Part shown: positions 8,973-18,119 of the stretch, piece by piece | Layout of the letters: each line of letters starts with the position of its first letter | Numbering within the stretch: position 1 is the stretch's first letter | Assembly: GCA_947625555.1 (NCBI GenBank) | Contig: CANQOT010000004.1 | Coordinates: 40,991-104,990, forward strand | DNA: 64,000 bases | Reading direction: 5' to 3' | Source of the DNA: an uncultured Clostridia bacterium | GTDB lineage: Bacteria > Bacillota > Clostridia > Christensenellales > Borkfalkiaceae | Program-made: the position numbers and the translations under genes | The notes under the pieces: generated by a model | Told to the model about the DNA's origin: nothing | Seen by the model: the letters and a program-made list of their open reading frames with translations, nothing else | Databases searched by the model: none

Positions 8973-10916
8973 TCACGCTCTCTTTGCCTTCGTTTTTATA
9001 GGCTCTTCCTCCTTGGGCGCATCGGGCACGCGGACGAGGTAGAGCGTCGTAAACTTCGGCACGAGCATTTCGATAGAATAGGGCTTGCCGTGCGAAGGTT
9101 GCTTCTTGGCGGTGAGCGTCTTATGTTTGACCTTGCCCTCTCCCCCGTATTTTACATCGTCCGTGCAGAATACGATCTTATATTTGCCGTTTTTCTCGAC
9201 GCCGAGACGGTAGTCCCAATAGTCTCCGCCCGAAAAACTCGTGACGGCGATGACTTCGCCCCCCTCTCTGTCGCGGCGGATGAAGGCGACGATGTTGCTG
9301 TCCGCATCGTCGGGAGAGATCCATTCGAAACCGTCCCAGCTGTCCTCCACGGCGTAGAGCGCGGGGTGCGTCTTGTAAAATTCGTTGAGCTCCCTCACGC
9401 AGACGGCGAGCTTTCCGTGCTTTTCGAATTGATCGCGAAGATAAAATTCGAGGCCGGTATTGTAGTTCCATTCGTCGAACTGCCCGAATTCATACCCCAT
9501 GAAGTTGAGCTTTTTCCCGGGGTGCGCCATCTGGTAGCCGAGGAAGGAACGCACGCCCGCAAACTTTTCTTCGTAGCTCCCCGGCATTTTATTGATGAGC
9601 GAACCCTTCCCATAGACGACCTCGTCGTGCGAGATGGGCAGGACGAAATTCTCGGAGAAGGCGTACATCATCGAGAACGTCAGCTTGTTGTGATGATATC
9701 TCCTGTAAAGCGGGTCCTCGTGGAGGTAGGAGAGCACATCGTTCATCCAGCCCATGTTCCACTTGAAGTTGAAGCCGAGGCCGCCCATGGAAGCGGGCTT
9801 CGTCACCCCGCCCCACGCGGTGGATTCCTCCGCGATCATGAGGGCGTACGGGAAGCGTTTGAACACCGTCTCGTTGAGCCTGCGCAGGAAGTTGATCGCT
9901 TCGAGATTCTTGTTCTCGCCATAGATGTTGGGGACCCATTCACCGGGGCCCTTGTCGTAATCGAGATAGAGCATGGAGGCGACGGCGTCCACGCGGAGGC
10001 CGTCCACGTGGAATTTATCGAAGAAGAGGCATGCGCTCGAAATGAGGAAGGAGACGACCTCGTTCCTGCCGTAGTCGAAGCGGCGGGTGCCCCAGCTCTT
10101 GTGCTCCATGCGGTCCCACTGCCCGCTTTCGTAGAGCGTCTGGCCGTCAAATTCGAAGAGCCCGTGCGCGTCCTTGGGGAAGTGCGCGGGCACCCAATCG
10201 AGGATGACGCCGATCCCCGCCTTGTGGAAGCAGTCGACGAGATACATAAAGTCGTGCGGGGTGCCGAGGCGGGAAGTCACGGTAAAGTATCCCGTCACCT
10301 GATAGCCCCACGAGCCGTCGAAGGGATATTCGGTGATGGGCATGAACTCGACGTGCGTGTAGCCCATCTCCTTGACGTAGCCGACGAGCACGTCGGCAAG
10401 TTCCCTGTAAGTATAATAGCCGCCCCCGTCGTGCTTCTTCCACGAGAGCAGGTTGACTTCATAGATATTGATCGGCGAGGTAAAGACGTTCTTTTGAGCG
10501 AGTTCTTCGAAGTAAGCCTTGTCCGTCCATTGGAACCCGTCGAGATCGAAGAGTTTGGACCCCGTCCACGGCGGCGTCTCGGAATGGAAGGCGACGGGAT
10601 CGGCTTTGAGAAGCTGCCGCCCGTCCGCCGTCGTCACGCAATACTTGTAGATATCGTAATTGCCGAGACCGGGGATAAAGAGTTCGAAGGTCTCGCCGTC
10701 GATCATGCGCTCCATGAAATGGCTGTTGCGATCCCAGCCGTTGAAGTCGCCGACGACGGAGACGCTCTGCGCATGCGGCGCCCATACGCGGAACATGTAG
10801 CCCTCCGCGCCGTTGCGCGTCTCTCTGTGCGCGCCCAAAGTCTCGTAGATCCGGTCGTTGTTTCCCTGATGATAGAGATGAAGCGGGAAGTCGGTGTACC
10901 TCTCGTTTTTTGCCAT
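8973..10916 (-). CDS. glgB: 1,4-alpha-glucan branching enzyme
   Basis: 647 residues, GH13 branching enzyme with an N-terminal CBM48 domain ([21 protein letters not shown]). It moves a cleaved alpha-1,4 chain onto an alpha-1,6 position. Catalytic landmarks: [21 protein letters not shown], the nucleophile Asp in [11 protein letters not shown], the acid/base Glu in [11 protein letters not shown], and LPISHDEVV. The C-terminal tail is Lys/Glu-rich ([13 protein letters not shown]). First gene of the operon, with AAGGAG eight bases before the ATG and a promoter at 10985-11013. Confidence 0.97.
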   Translation of the reverse strand: MAKNERYTDFPLHLYHQGNNDRIYETLGAHRETRNGAEGYMFRVWAPHAQSVSVVGDFNGWDRNSHFMERMIDGETFELFIPGLGNYDIYKYCVTTADGRQLLKADPVAFHSETPPWTGSKLFDLDGFQWTDKAYFEELAQKNVFTSPINIYEVNLLSWKKHDGGGYYTYRELADVLVGYVKEMGYTHVEFMPITEYPFDGSWGYQVTGYFTVTSRLGTPHDFMYLVDCFHKAGIGVILDWVPAHFPKDAHGLFEFDGQTLYESGQWDRMEHKSWGTRRFDYGRNEVVSFLISSACLFFDKFHVDGLRVDAVASMLYLDYDKGPGEWVPNIYGENKNLEAINFLRRLNETVFKRFPYALMIAEESTAWGGVTKPASMGGLGFNFKWNMGWMNDVLSYLHEDPLYRRYHHNKLTFSMMYAFSENFVLPISHDEVVYGKGSLINKMPGSYEEKFAGVRSFLGYQMAHPGKKLNFMGYEFGQFDEWNYNTGLEFYLRDQFEKHGKLAVCVRELNEFYKTHPALYAVEDSWDGFEWISPDDADSNIVAFIRRDREGGEVIAVTSFSGGDYWDYRLGVEKNGKYKIVFCTDDVKYGGEGKVKHKTLTAKKQPSHGKPYSIEMLVPKFTTLYLVRVPDAPKEEEPIKTKAKRA

Positions 10917-10984
10917 AAATGCTCCTTCGCCGAATATGGTTTGAATTTGGTATATCCCCCATATAAGCTAATATACCGAATCAT

Positions 10985-11013
10985 ATTATACTATATTTAT
11001 GTGCGGGTTTCAA
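10985..11013 (-). promoter_or_regulatory. Sigma-A promoter of the glycogen operon
   Basis: On the minus strand TTGAAA (11008-11013) and TATAAT (10985-10990) are 17 bases apart, about 70 bases before the glgB ATG. No other promoter is evident until the end of the amylase gene, so one transcript of about 10 kb is likely. Confidence 0.7.
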
Positions 11014-11081
11014 TAGCGGAGAGGAAATTTCTCCTGCGATTCCCAAAGTTTTTTATAAAATTACGCCGAATATAAACATGG

Positions 11082-11103
11082 TCCCGAGGCGTTTGCCCCG
11101 GGA
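11082..11103 (-). terminator. Terminator-like hairpin after murC
   Basis: TCCCGAGGC (11082-11090) pairs with GCCCCGGGA (11095-11103), one pair being a G-T wobble, with a four-base loop directly after the murC stop. The following minus-strand sequence is only moderately T-rich, so strength is uncertain. Confidence 0.5.
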
Positions 11104-12426
11104 TCAATCGAGAATGCTCTTTGCGATGCCGTAGATATCCCCCGCGCCGAGCACGAGGATGAGATCGCCCGGCGCGAGATTTTCCGCCAGCCGTTTTTTG
11201 AGTTGCATCGGGCTCTGCACATAGCGCGCGTCGGGGATCTTGCCCGCAAGGACCGCGGCGCTCCCCTCGAAGAGGTATTCTTCCCGCGCCGAAAAGGTGG
11301 AATAGATGATGGGCTTTTCGCTCTTTTTGAGCACGGAGACGAACTCCTGCATGAAATCGCGGGTGCGCGTGTAGGTGTGCGGCTGAAAGACTACGCGCAG
11401 CGTTCCCGTGCAGAGGCGCCCTGCGGTGGAGATGGTCGCCGCAAGTTCGCGCGGATGGTGCGCATAGTCGCAGACGACGGGCACGCCGCAAAGCGCGCCG
11501 ATGTGTTCGAACCTGCGGCGCACCCCGCGGAAGGCTTCGAGCCCCGCCTTGATCTCCGTCCCGCTCGCCCCCGAAAGTCTTGCCGCCGCATACGCCGCGA
11601 GGGCGTTATAGATGTGCACCCTTCCCACAATGGGAAGTTTGATGCGTACGACGGGGTTGCCCTCTTCGGTGACGGTGAACGCATATCTCTCGTGCGCCGC
11701 GCGGATGCCCTCCGCCCTGATCTCCCCCGCATTCAGGCCAAAGGAGAGGGTGTGCGGAATTGCGCGCGCATGTGCGTCGTCGGCATTGACGATGACGTGC
11801 GCGGCCCGTTCGGCAAAACTTCGGTAGGCGCCGAAAAGCTCCTCGTCCGAACGGTAACAGTCGGTATGGTCGCGGTCACAGTTCAAAATGACCGCGATAT
11901 CGCTTTTGAGCGCCAGAAAGCTGCGTTGAAATTCGCACGCCTCGGTGACGAAGTACTCCTTCCCCGAGGAAAAATAATTGCCGAAGGCGAGATCTTCCCC
12001 GCCGATATGGCAGGTAAAGGGTTTCTTGGCCGCAAGGAGAACGTGCGAAAGCATGCACGAGGCCGTCGTCTTTCCGTGGCAACCCGCAACGGAGAGGACG
12101 TGCGGATATCCCTCCGCGATCTTGCCCAAAAGCTCCGCGCGCGGCATCAGACGTTTCCCTGCCCTCTTTGCCGCCGCAAGTTGCGGGTGCCCTTCGCCGA
12201 TGGCGCCCGTATAGACGACGCACTCCTCCGTGATCTGCTCGCTTTCTCCGATATGGACGGGGATCCCCCGCCCGCGGAGCATGCGCGTATAGTCTCCCTC
12301 TGCCGCATCGCTCCCGCGGCACAGCGCTCCGCGGTCCTGCATGATACATGCAAGGGCGCTCATACTGACCCCGCCGATGCCGATGAAATAGAAGCTCTTC
12401 GGGAGAGCGGCATCTTCAAAGCACAT
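11104..12426 (-). CDS. murC: UDP-N-acetylmuramate--L-alanine ligase
   Basis: 440 residues. It adds L-alanine to UDP-N-acetylmuramate in the cytoplasm, the first peptide step of peptidoglycan synthesis. The N-terminal Rossmann domain has FIGIGGVSMSALA, the central domain the ATP loop VAGCHGKTTASCMLSHVL, and the C-terminal domain CDYAHHPREL. Length is normal. No clear Shine-Dalgarno precedes the ATG. It stands alone between the glg operon and divergently oriented spoVG. Confidence 0.96.
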   Translation of the reverse strand: MCFEDAALPKSFYFIGIGGVSMSALACIMQDRGALCRGSDAAEGDYTRMLRGRGIPVHIGESEQITEECVVYTGAIGEGHPQLAAAKRAGKRLMPRAELLGKIAEGYPHVLSVAGCHGKTTASCMLSHVLLAAKKPFTCHIGGEDLAFGNYFSSGKEYFVTEACEFQRSFLALKSDIAVILNCDRDHTDCYRSDEELFGAYRSFAERAAHVIVNADDAHARAIPHTLSFGLNAGEIRAEGIRAAHERYAFTVTEEGNPVVRIKLPIVGRVHIYNALAAYAAARLSGASGTEIKAGLEAFRGVRRRFEHIGALCGVPVVCDYAHHPRELAATISTAGRLCTGTLRVVFQPHTYTRTRDFMQEFVSVLKKSEKPIIYSTFSAREEYLFEGSAAVLAGKIPDARYVQSPMQLKKRLAENLAPGDLILVLGAGDIYGIAKSILD

Positions 12427-12508
12427 ACTTCATCTTATGACGGGGTCGCCTCAAATGTGAGAAAATCATATTTTTTTTGTAAAATTGTAAGTTTTTTTAA
12501 TAAATCTA

Positions 12509-12537
12509 TTGAAATTTTCAATGAAGTATGATAATAT
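12509..12537 (+). promoter_or_regulatory. Sigma-A promoter of spoVG
   Basis: TTGAAA (12509-12514), 17-base spacer, TAATAT (12532-12537) preceded by TG at the extended -10 position. Transcription would start about 20 bases before the AGGAGG ribosome site. Confidence 0.65.
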
Positions 12538-12565
12538 ACTGAATATAGAACAGAGGAGGAAAAAT

Positions 12566-12832
12566 ATGGAAATAGGTGACGTTCGCATTCGCCTCGTGCA
12601 GAATACGGAAGGCATTCTCCGAGCAGTCGCCTCCATCACGATCGACGGTTGCTTTGTCGTTCACGACATCAAGATCTTCGAACGCGACGGAGAAACGTTT
12701 ATCGCTATGCCCAGCCGTAAGACGCCCGACGGAGAATACAAAGACATCGCGCACCCCATCAATTCCGAGACCCGTGAACTTATCCGCGATGCGATCTTAA
12801 CGCAATATGCCGCATTAAAGGCGGCCGACTGA
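12566..12832 (+). CDS. spoVG: SpoVG family RNA-binding regulator
   Basis: 88 residues: [12 protein letters not shown], then [19 protein letters not shown] and [22 protein letters not shown], the hallmark of SpoVG. In Bacillus it affects septation during sporulation, and in other Bacillota it is a site-specific nucleic-acid-binding regulator. I place the start at 12566 because AGGAGG sits just upstream; the upstream extension of the frame to 12509 would overlap the promoter. Single gene with its own promoter and terminator. Confidence 0.95.
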   Translation: MEIGDVRIRLVQNTEGILRAVASITIDGCFVVHDIKIFERDGETFIAMPSRKTPDGEYKDIAHPINSETRELIRDAILTQYAALKAAD

Positions 12833-12854
12833 ACGGATTTAGCCCTATCAAAGT

Positions 12855-12887
12855 AAAAGCGCACCGCTTTGAGCGATGCGCTTTTTT
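12855..12887. terminator. Bidirectional terminator between spoVG and the cold-shock gene
   Basis: AAAAGCGCA (12855-12863) pairs with TGCGCTTTT (12877-12885), with an inner CGCT/AGCG stem and T tracts on both strands. It can serve the convergent spoVG and cold-shock transcripts. Confidence 0.75.
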
Positions 12888-12903
12888 CTGTTCTCGTTGA
12901 TTT

Positions 12904-13122
12904 TTACGAAACAACTACAACGTTGACGGCGCGGAGTTTCCCGCTGTCCTTGGGATCGGGTTCCGCTTCGAAGGTGACTTTCTGCCCTTCCTTCAACGTA
13001 CGGAACACACCCGGCTCCGCCTGGATGGCAGAGAAGTGGACGAAGATATCGTCCCCGCCTTCATCGTTGGAGATAAAGCCGTAGCCTTTGCCGTCATTGA
13101 ACCATTTTACAGTTCCGTTCAC
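12904..13122 (-). CDS. Cold-shock protein (CspA/CspB family)
   Basis: 72 residues, single OB-fold domain with RNP1 GKGYGFIS and RNP2 DIFVHFSAI, so an RNA chaperone that binds single-stranded nucleic acid. The start is probably the GTG at 13122 ([11 protein letters not shown]): GGAGG lies at the right distance, whereas the ATG at 13140 lies upstream of that ribosome site. The tail [12 protein letters not shown] is typical. Own promoter with a leader of about 40 bases; such leaders are often thermosensitive in this family, which is not shown here. Confidence 0.95.
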   Translation of the reverse strand: MNGTVKWFNDGKGYGFISNDEGGDDIFVHFSAIQAEPGVFRTLKEGQKVTFEAEPDPKDSGKLRAVNVVVVS

Positions 13123-13170
13123 AATACTACCTCCTATCATGTGCGCCTGTATATCTGCGCACCGTTATAC

Positions 13171-13199
13171 ATTTTAGCAGTAACGGGCGCACTTGTCAA
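13171..13199 (-). promoter_or_regulatory. Sigma-A promoter of the cold-shock gene
   Basis: Minus strand TTGACA (13194-13199), 17-base spacer, TAAAAT (13171-13176). Confidence 0.75.
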
Positions 13200-13217
13200 T
13201 ACTCCGCCCGAAAATTT

Positions 13218-15029
13218 TTAATTCTTTTTCAAATATTCCCGCATGAACGCCGTGCTTGCCGCGGTGAAATCGGCCAGTTCTTCGGGTTTGAGCGGGCGGT
13301 AATTCATGAGCGCGAGGAGATAAATATAGTTGATGGCAGCCTTTTTTTGCTCCTCCCCCGCATCCTTTATCATGCGTACGGCCTCACAGCTGGAGTTGAC
13401 GACGAGGGTGATCTCCTGCTCCGCGGCGTCGATGCCGTAGAAGTTGTTCATCTCCGACATCCTCCGCATAAATTCGGAGACGTTGACGACGGCGGGCACC
13501 GCAGCGTTTTTGAGTTTTTCCGTCTTGACGGTGATCTTTTTCTCTTTGAGAGCCTCTTGGAAGAGATCGAGGATGGCCTTGTCCTCTTCCCCCTCTTCTT
13601 TCAGAGCCCCCGCGATGTCGGCGTCGATGCGGAGGAATCTTACGCGGGTGGGCGCTTTATATTCCAAATAGCTGATGAAGTGCGGGTCGATGTAGGTATC
13701 GCAGCGGATGGCGTCAAGCCCCGCTTCCTTGAACATTGCGATATATTGCGCCTGCTTGTTCTCGTCCGAGACGTAATAGACGGCCTGCGGTTCCTTGCCG
13801 TTTTTCGCGTCCTCGGCGGAAACTTCCTCCCCGAAGAAGCTCTCGATCGGGCGGTATTCCCCCGCGAGATTTTTGTAGATGATGATATCCTTGACTTTTT
13901 TATAGAACTCTTCGTCCTTGATACAGCCGAATTTGACGAAGGTCGCAAGATCTTGCCAGCACGCCTCGTATTTTGCGCGGTCGTTCCGGAAGAGGTCGCA
14001 GAGCGCATCGGCCACCTTTTTCGTGATATATTTCGCGATCTTCTGCACCTGCCTGTCATTTTGCAGGAAGGAACGGGAGACGTTGAGCGGGATATCGGGG
14101 CAGTCGATGACGCCGTTCAGAAGCATCAAAAATTCGGGAATGACTTCCTTGATATTGTCCGCGATATAGACCTGGTTGCAGTAGAGCTTGACCTTGCCGC
14201 GTTCGAGCTCCACCTTCTTTCTGACCTTCGGGAAGTAGAGGATGCCCTTGACGCGGAAGGGATATTCCATATTGAGGTGGATCCAGAAGAGCGGTTCCTC
14301 GTAGTCGCGGAAGGTCTCGCGGTAGAAGGTCTTGTATTCTTCTTCGGTGCATTCCTTGGGCTGTTTCGCATAGAGCGGAAGGGGCGTATTGACGGGCTTA
14401 TCCTCCTCCCCCTTGGGATCGAGATAGATCTCGTAAGGCATAAAGGAGCAATATTTATCGAGGAGTTCGCGGATCCTGCCCGATTTCAAAAACTCCTTCT
14501 CTTCTTCCGCGATGTGCATCACGATTTTGGTGCCGCGCGTCTCCTTGTCGCACGCGTCGATGGTGTAGGTGCTCTCGCCGTCCGATTCCCAGTGCACGCC
14601 CTGCGCTCCGTCCTTATACGACTTGGTGAAGATCTCGATGTTGTCCGAGACCATATAGGCGGAGTAAAAGCCGAGCCCGAAGTGCCCGATGATGCCTTCC
14701 CCGCCCGCTTTCTCGTATTTTTCGAGAAAATCGGCGGCGCCCGAGAAGGCGATCTGAGTGATGTATGTCTCGACTTCCTCTTCCGTCATGCCGATGCCGT
14801 TATCCTCGACGGTGAGCGTCCCCGCCTTTTCGTCGGTCGTGACGGTGATCTTGTAGGCGCCCTCTTCCTGCGCCTCGCCGAGCGAGACGAGCTTTTTGAG
14901 CTTGGTGATGGCGTCCGATGCGTTCGCGACGATCTCGCGGAGAAAGATATCCTTCTCGGAGTAGAGCCACTTCTTGATGATGGGCATCATGTTTTCGCTG
15001 GAAATTTTGATATTGCCTTGTCTTGCCAT
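13218..15029 (-). CDS. htpG: Molecular chaperone HtpG (Hsp90)
   Basis: 603 residues. ATP-dependent dimeric chaperone of the cytoplasm. The N-terminal GHKL ATPase shows NASDAITKL, VEDNGIGMTEEE and GHFGLGFYSAYMVSD; the middle domain contains NVSRSFLQNDRQVQKIAKYI; the C-terminal dimerization part ends YRPLKPEELADFTAASTAFM. Length is normal and it is complete. It stands alone, with a possible promoter inside the preceding terminator. Confidence 0.97.
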   Translation of the reverse strand: MARQGNIKISSENMMPIIKKWLYSEKDIFLREIVANASDAITKLKKLVSLGEAQEEGAYKITVTTDEKAGTLTVEDNGIGMTEEEVETYITQIAFSGAADFLEKYEKAGGEGIIGHFGLGFYSAYMVSDNIEIFTKSYKDGAQGVHWESDGESTYTIDACDKETRGTKIVMHIAEEEKEFLKSGRIRELLDKYCSFMPYEIYLDPKGEEDKPVNTPLPLYAKQPKECTEEEYKTFYRETFRDYEEPLFWIHLNMEYPFRVKGILYFPKVRKKVELERGKVKLYCNQVYIADNIKEVIPEFLMLLNGVIDCPDIPLNVSRSFLQNDRQVQKIAKYITKKVADALCDLFRNDRAKYEACWQDLATFVKFGCIKDEEFYKKVKDIIIYKNLAGEYRPIESFFGEEVSAEDAKNGKEPQAVYYVSDENKQAQYIAMFKEAGLDAIRCDTYIDPHFISYLEYKAPTRVRFLRIDADIAGALKEEGEEDKAILDLFQEALKEKKITVKTEKLKNAAVPAVVNVSEFMRRMSEMNNFYGIDAAEQEITLVVNSSCEAVRMIKDAGEEQKKAAINYIYLLALMNYRPLKPEELADFTAASTAFMREYLKKN

Positions 15030-15064
15030 AAAAATGCTTCCTTTTGGGTATGATTTTTCCTCGT

Positions 15065-15093
15065 TTTATATAAACAAAAAAATCCGCCTTCAA
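15065..15093 (-). promoter_or_regulatory. Possible htpG promoter overlapping a terminator
   Basis: Minus strand TTGAAG (15088-15093), 17-base spacer, TATAAA (15065-15070). The -35 box is the loop of the upstream operon's terminator hairpin, which is unusual, so this call is tentative. Confidence 0.4.
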
Positions 15094-15100
15094 GCGGATT
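15075..15100 (-). terminator. Terminator of the aroH-cmk/plsC/ispH-rpsA operon
   Basis: AATCCGC (15081-15087) pairs with GCGGATT (15094-15100) around a six-base loop and is followed on the minus strand by a run of seven T. Confidence 0.8.
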
Positions 15101-15117
15101 CTTTGAATTTCGGAAAA

Positions 15118-17349
15118 TTATTTCTTGTCGTTGAGGTTGCAGAGCTCGGAGATGGATGCGCCGAAGGACGTGCCCTCTTTCCATTCCCTGTACTCTTCCT
15201 CGTCGTCGTTGGCGGGAACATTGCGGCGGCCGCCCTTCTTTACCTTCACGGGACGGTTTTCCTCGTGTTCGGGCCGAGGTTCGTATTCGGGACGGGGTTG
15301 GAGCGCCTTGATGGAGAGCGTGATCTTGTGTTCGGCGGGGCTGAACGCAAGGATCTGCGCATCGACCTCTTCGCCGATCGTGAGGACGCTCGTGGGATTT
15401 TCCAGCCACTCGTGGGAGATCTGGGAGACGTGCACGAGGCCGTCGATGCCCTTTTCGATCTCGACGAAGGCGCCGAAGGGAACGATGCGGACGACTTTGC
15501 CGTGAACGACATCGCCGACGGCATACTTCTCTGCGGCGAGATCCCAAGGCTGAGGTTGAAGCTGCTTGTAGCCGATGGAGACCTTCTTATTTTCGGGGTC
15601 GATTTTGAGGACCTTAAATTCGTAGTGTTTGCCGATCTCGAGCACGTCGGTGACGGCCTTGACGCCCGTCCAGCTCAAATCGGAGATGTGCGCGAGGCAA
15701 TCGAACCCGTTGACGGAGACGAATGCGCCGAAGGAGGTCACGCGTTCCACCCTGCCGTCGACGACGTCGCCGACCTGGATGGTCGAGAAGAAGTTCTCTT
15801 CTTTCGCGGCCTTTGCCGCTTCGCGCTCTGCGCGCTCCGCTTCGAGGATGACGCGCTGGGAGGCGATGATCTCCTTCCTGCGTTCGCTGCGGATCTCGAT
15901 GAGCTTCAAGCGAAGGGTCTTGCCCTTGTATTTTTCGAGGTCGGCCACATAACCCATACGGATCTCGCGGCGGGGCACGAACACGAGGTAGGTGCCGAGC
16001 TCGGCCGTAAGGCCGCCCTTGTTGATGTCGGTACAGACGACGGAGAACTCTTTCCCGGCCTTGATATCTTCAAGGAGAGCTTCCTCTTCCTTGATCTTTC
16101 TCACGAGCTTTTGGGAGAGCTGCGTGGGACGGACGGCGGTGACCATGACTTCGATCTCTTCGCCCGCCTTTGCCTTCTCCTCATATACCTTGCGGTCGTA
16201 CTCCTCGCAGTCGAGTTCAGCCTTGGGGATGCTGTTCTCGAGTTTGCCCGAGCCGGAGACGAAGATGCCTTCGTCGGTTGCGGAAACGATGCGGACCTTG
16301 ATGATCTGGCCCTTCTTGTAGCGTTCTTCGCGGTCGATCTCGGCAAGGACTTTATCCATCGCGGAATTGGATACCGCGGGCTCTTCCGCCTTGACTTCTT
16401 CGGCTGCCGGAGCAAGTTCCGGCTCCTTCACTTCTTCAGCCGCAGGAGCGGTGATTTCCGCTGCCTCTTCTGCCTTGACTTCTTCCGCGATCACGGTTTC
16501 GGTCTCCTGTACTTCCGCCTTGTTTTCTGCCATCTTGAAAAGAACCTCCCGGGTGACCCAATCGGGAGTGCTCGCTCCCGCAATGACGCCGACCCTATCA
16601 AAAAATTTGACTTTTTCATATTCGAACGCATCTGCGTCATGGATGAAAAATACAGGTTTCCCATGAGCCGATACGAGTTCGCCGAGACGTTTTGTGTTGC
16701 TGCTCTTGCGCCCGCCGATGACGATCACGGCATCGCACGTGCGCGCAAGATAGGCCGCTTCACTTTGCCTACAAGCAGTAGTATAACAAATTGTCGGAAA
16801 AATCACAAGTGTTTTAAGGCTAACTTTTTGAAGATTTTCGCGGATTTTGAAAAATAATTTCTCCGAAAAGGTGGTTTGAGCCACCAAAGCGACCTCTTTT
16901 CCGCTCAAATCGGCGAGATCTTCTTCCGCGGAGGCGACGACGCGCGTCTCGCCCTCGGCCCAGCCGAGGAGCCCCTGCACTTCGGGGTGGTCGCGATCCC
17001 CCGCAATGACGATGCACTTCTTCGCGCGGCTCTCTTCCCGCACGATCGCCTGCGTCCGCGCGACGAACGAGCAGGTGCAGTCGACGACCTCGATCCCCCT
17101 CGCCCTGCATTCCTCAAAGACGGATGCGGGCGCGCCGTGGGAACGGATGAGGAGGCGAGCGCCCTGCGGGACTTCCCCCACGCTTTGCACCGTCTTGATG
17201 CCGCGGGCGGCGACCTTTTCGACGACGGCCTCGTTATGGATGAGCTCGCCGAGGACATAGGTATTTTCGGGCGGGACCCGGAGCGCCGTCTCTACTGCGC
17301 GCTTCACTCCGCTGCAAAATCCGCTGTGTTTGGAGACGATGACCTTCAC
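15118..17349 (-). CDS. ispH-rpsA: Bifunctional 4-hydroxy-3-methylbut-2-enyl diphosphate reductase / ribosomal protein S1 (IspH-S1 fusion)
   Basis: 743 residues. Residues 1-280 are IspH, the iron-sulfur enzyme of the last step of the MEP isoprenoid pathway. The three cluster cysteines are Cys12 (SGFCSGVKRA), Cys93 (VDCTCSF) and Cys188 (PTICYTT). Residues about 285-350 form an Ala/Glu-rich linker. The rest carries four S1 RNA-binding repeats, ending in two clear ones (GDVVDGRVERVTSFGAFV and GDVVHGKVVRIVPFGAFV). IspH-S1 fusions are known in Clostridia. The start overlaps the plsC stop by four bases, so translation is coupled. Confidence 0.96.
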   Translation of the reverse strand: MKVIVSKHSGFCSGVKRAVETALRVPPENTYVLGELIHNEAVVEKVAARGIKTVQSVGEVPQGARLLIRSHGAPASVFEECRARGIEVVDCTCSFVARTQAIVREESRAKKCIVIAGDRDHPEVQGLLGWAEGETRVVASAEEDLADLSGKEVALVAQTTFSEKLFFKIRENLQKVSLKTLVIFPTICYTTACRQSEAAYLARTCDAVIVIGGRKSSNTKRLGELVSAHGKPVFFIHDADAFEYEKVKFFDRVGVIAGASTPDWVTREVLFKMAENKAEVQETETVIAEEVKAEEAAEITAPAAEEVKEPELAPAAEEVKAEEPAVSNSAMDKVLAEIDREERYKKGQIIKVRIVSATDEGIFVSGSGKLENSIPKAELDCEEYDRKVYEEKAKAGEEIEVMVTAVRPTQLSQKLVRKIKEEEALLEDIKAGKEFSVVCTDINKGGLTAELGTYLVFVPRREIRMGYVADLEKYKGKTLRLKLIEIRSERRKEIIASQRVILEAERAEREAAKAAKEENFFSTIQVGDVVDGRVERVTSFGAFVSVNGFDCLAHISDLSWTGVKAVTDVLEIGKHYEFKVLKIDPENKKVSIGYKQLQPQPWDLAAEKYAVGDVVHGKVVRIVPFGAFVEIEKGIDGLVHVSQISHEWLENPTSVLTIGEEVDAQILAFSPAEHKITLSIKALQPRPEYEPRPEHEENRPVKVKKGGRRNVPANDDEEEYREWKEGTSFGASISELCNLNDKK

Positions 17350-18119
17350 TTCTTATCCTTTTTTCCCTTTTTGCGCGATGCGCGGAATTGGTCGCGGATG
17401 GCATACATGCGGTCGCGCAGACCTTCATCCAACTTTTCGTATTCTTCGGGCGAGACCTTGCGGTCGTAACAATCGGGAAATTCGACGGGATCGCCGAACA
17501 CGACGTGCGTCACGCGCAGAAAGCGCGGACGGTCGATGATGACGAAGGGTATGATGGGAGATTTCGTCTTGACCGAGAGCATGGCGGCGCCCCCCTGGAA
17601 GGGCAAAAATTCATCGCCGCCCGTGCGGTTGCGCGTCCCCTCGGGGAACATGCAGATCTTATCCCCCGCTTTGAGCACGCGCACGGCCTCCATGAGGGCC
17701 CTGACGTCGGAACCGTCCCTCGCGACGCCGATCGCGCCGATGCGCTCCCCCCACTTCCAGAGGATGGGCGCCTCCAAAATGGACTTTTTGCAGATATAAT
17801 GGATGCCCTCCCAAGTGGTGCGGATGGGATAGAACACGTCGAACATGTGATAGTGGTTGCCGACGAAGATGCACGCGCCTTCCCCCGTTTTCTTGTTCCC
17901 GTGGATGCGGTACGGGAAGAAGATCATGTGGAAGAACCCGAGAAAAGCATGCAAAAAACTCATGAACGGGCTCACGTGCCGCCCGTTCTTTTTAACTTTG
18001 AAGGTGCGGGGCTTGCGGTTGGCGTCGAGGCGTTTTTGCTTGATCTTTGCCTTCCGCGCGGCTTTTTTCTCCGCACGCGTAAGTTTTTTGGGCTCTCCGA
18101 AAGCAGCTTGATCGGCCAT
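17346..18119 (-). CDS. plsC: 1-acyl-sn-glycerol-3-phosphate acyltransferase (PlsC family)
   Basis: 257 residues. It would make phosphatidic acid by acylating lysophosphatidic acid at the inner membrane face. The catalytic HX4D motif is NHYHMFD and the substrate motif FPEGTRNR is present, as is the later PFVIIDRPRF. A Lys/Arg-rich N-terminus (residues 10-45) precedes a hydrophobic segment (FMSFLHAFLGFFHMIFFPY). Sandwiched between aroH-cmk and ispH-rpsA; its start shares one base with the upstream stop. Confidence 0.93.
   Translation of the reverse strand: MADQAAFGEPKKLTRAEKKAARKAKIKQKRLDANRKPRTFKVKKNGRHVSPFMSFLHAFLGFFHMIFFPYRIHGNKKTGEGACIFVGNHYHMFDVFYPIRTTWEGIHYICKKSILEAPILWKWGERIGAIGVARDGSDVRALMEAVRVLKAGDKICMFPEGTRNRTGGDEFLPFQGGAAMLSVKTKSPIIPFVIIDRPRFLRVTHVVFGDPVEFPDCYDRKVSPEEYEKLDEGLRDRMYAIRDQFRASRKKGKKDKK

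Noticed and set aside
12509..12565. Longer start for SpoVG at 12509
   Set aside because: The extension overlaps the promoter boxes and has no ribosome site; AGGAGG precedes the ATG at 12566 and the family begins there.
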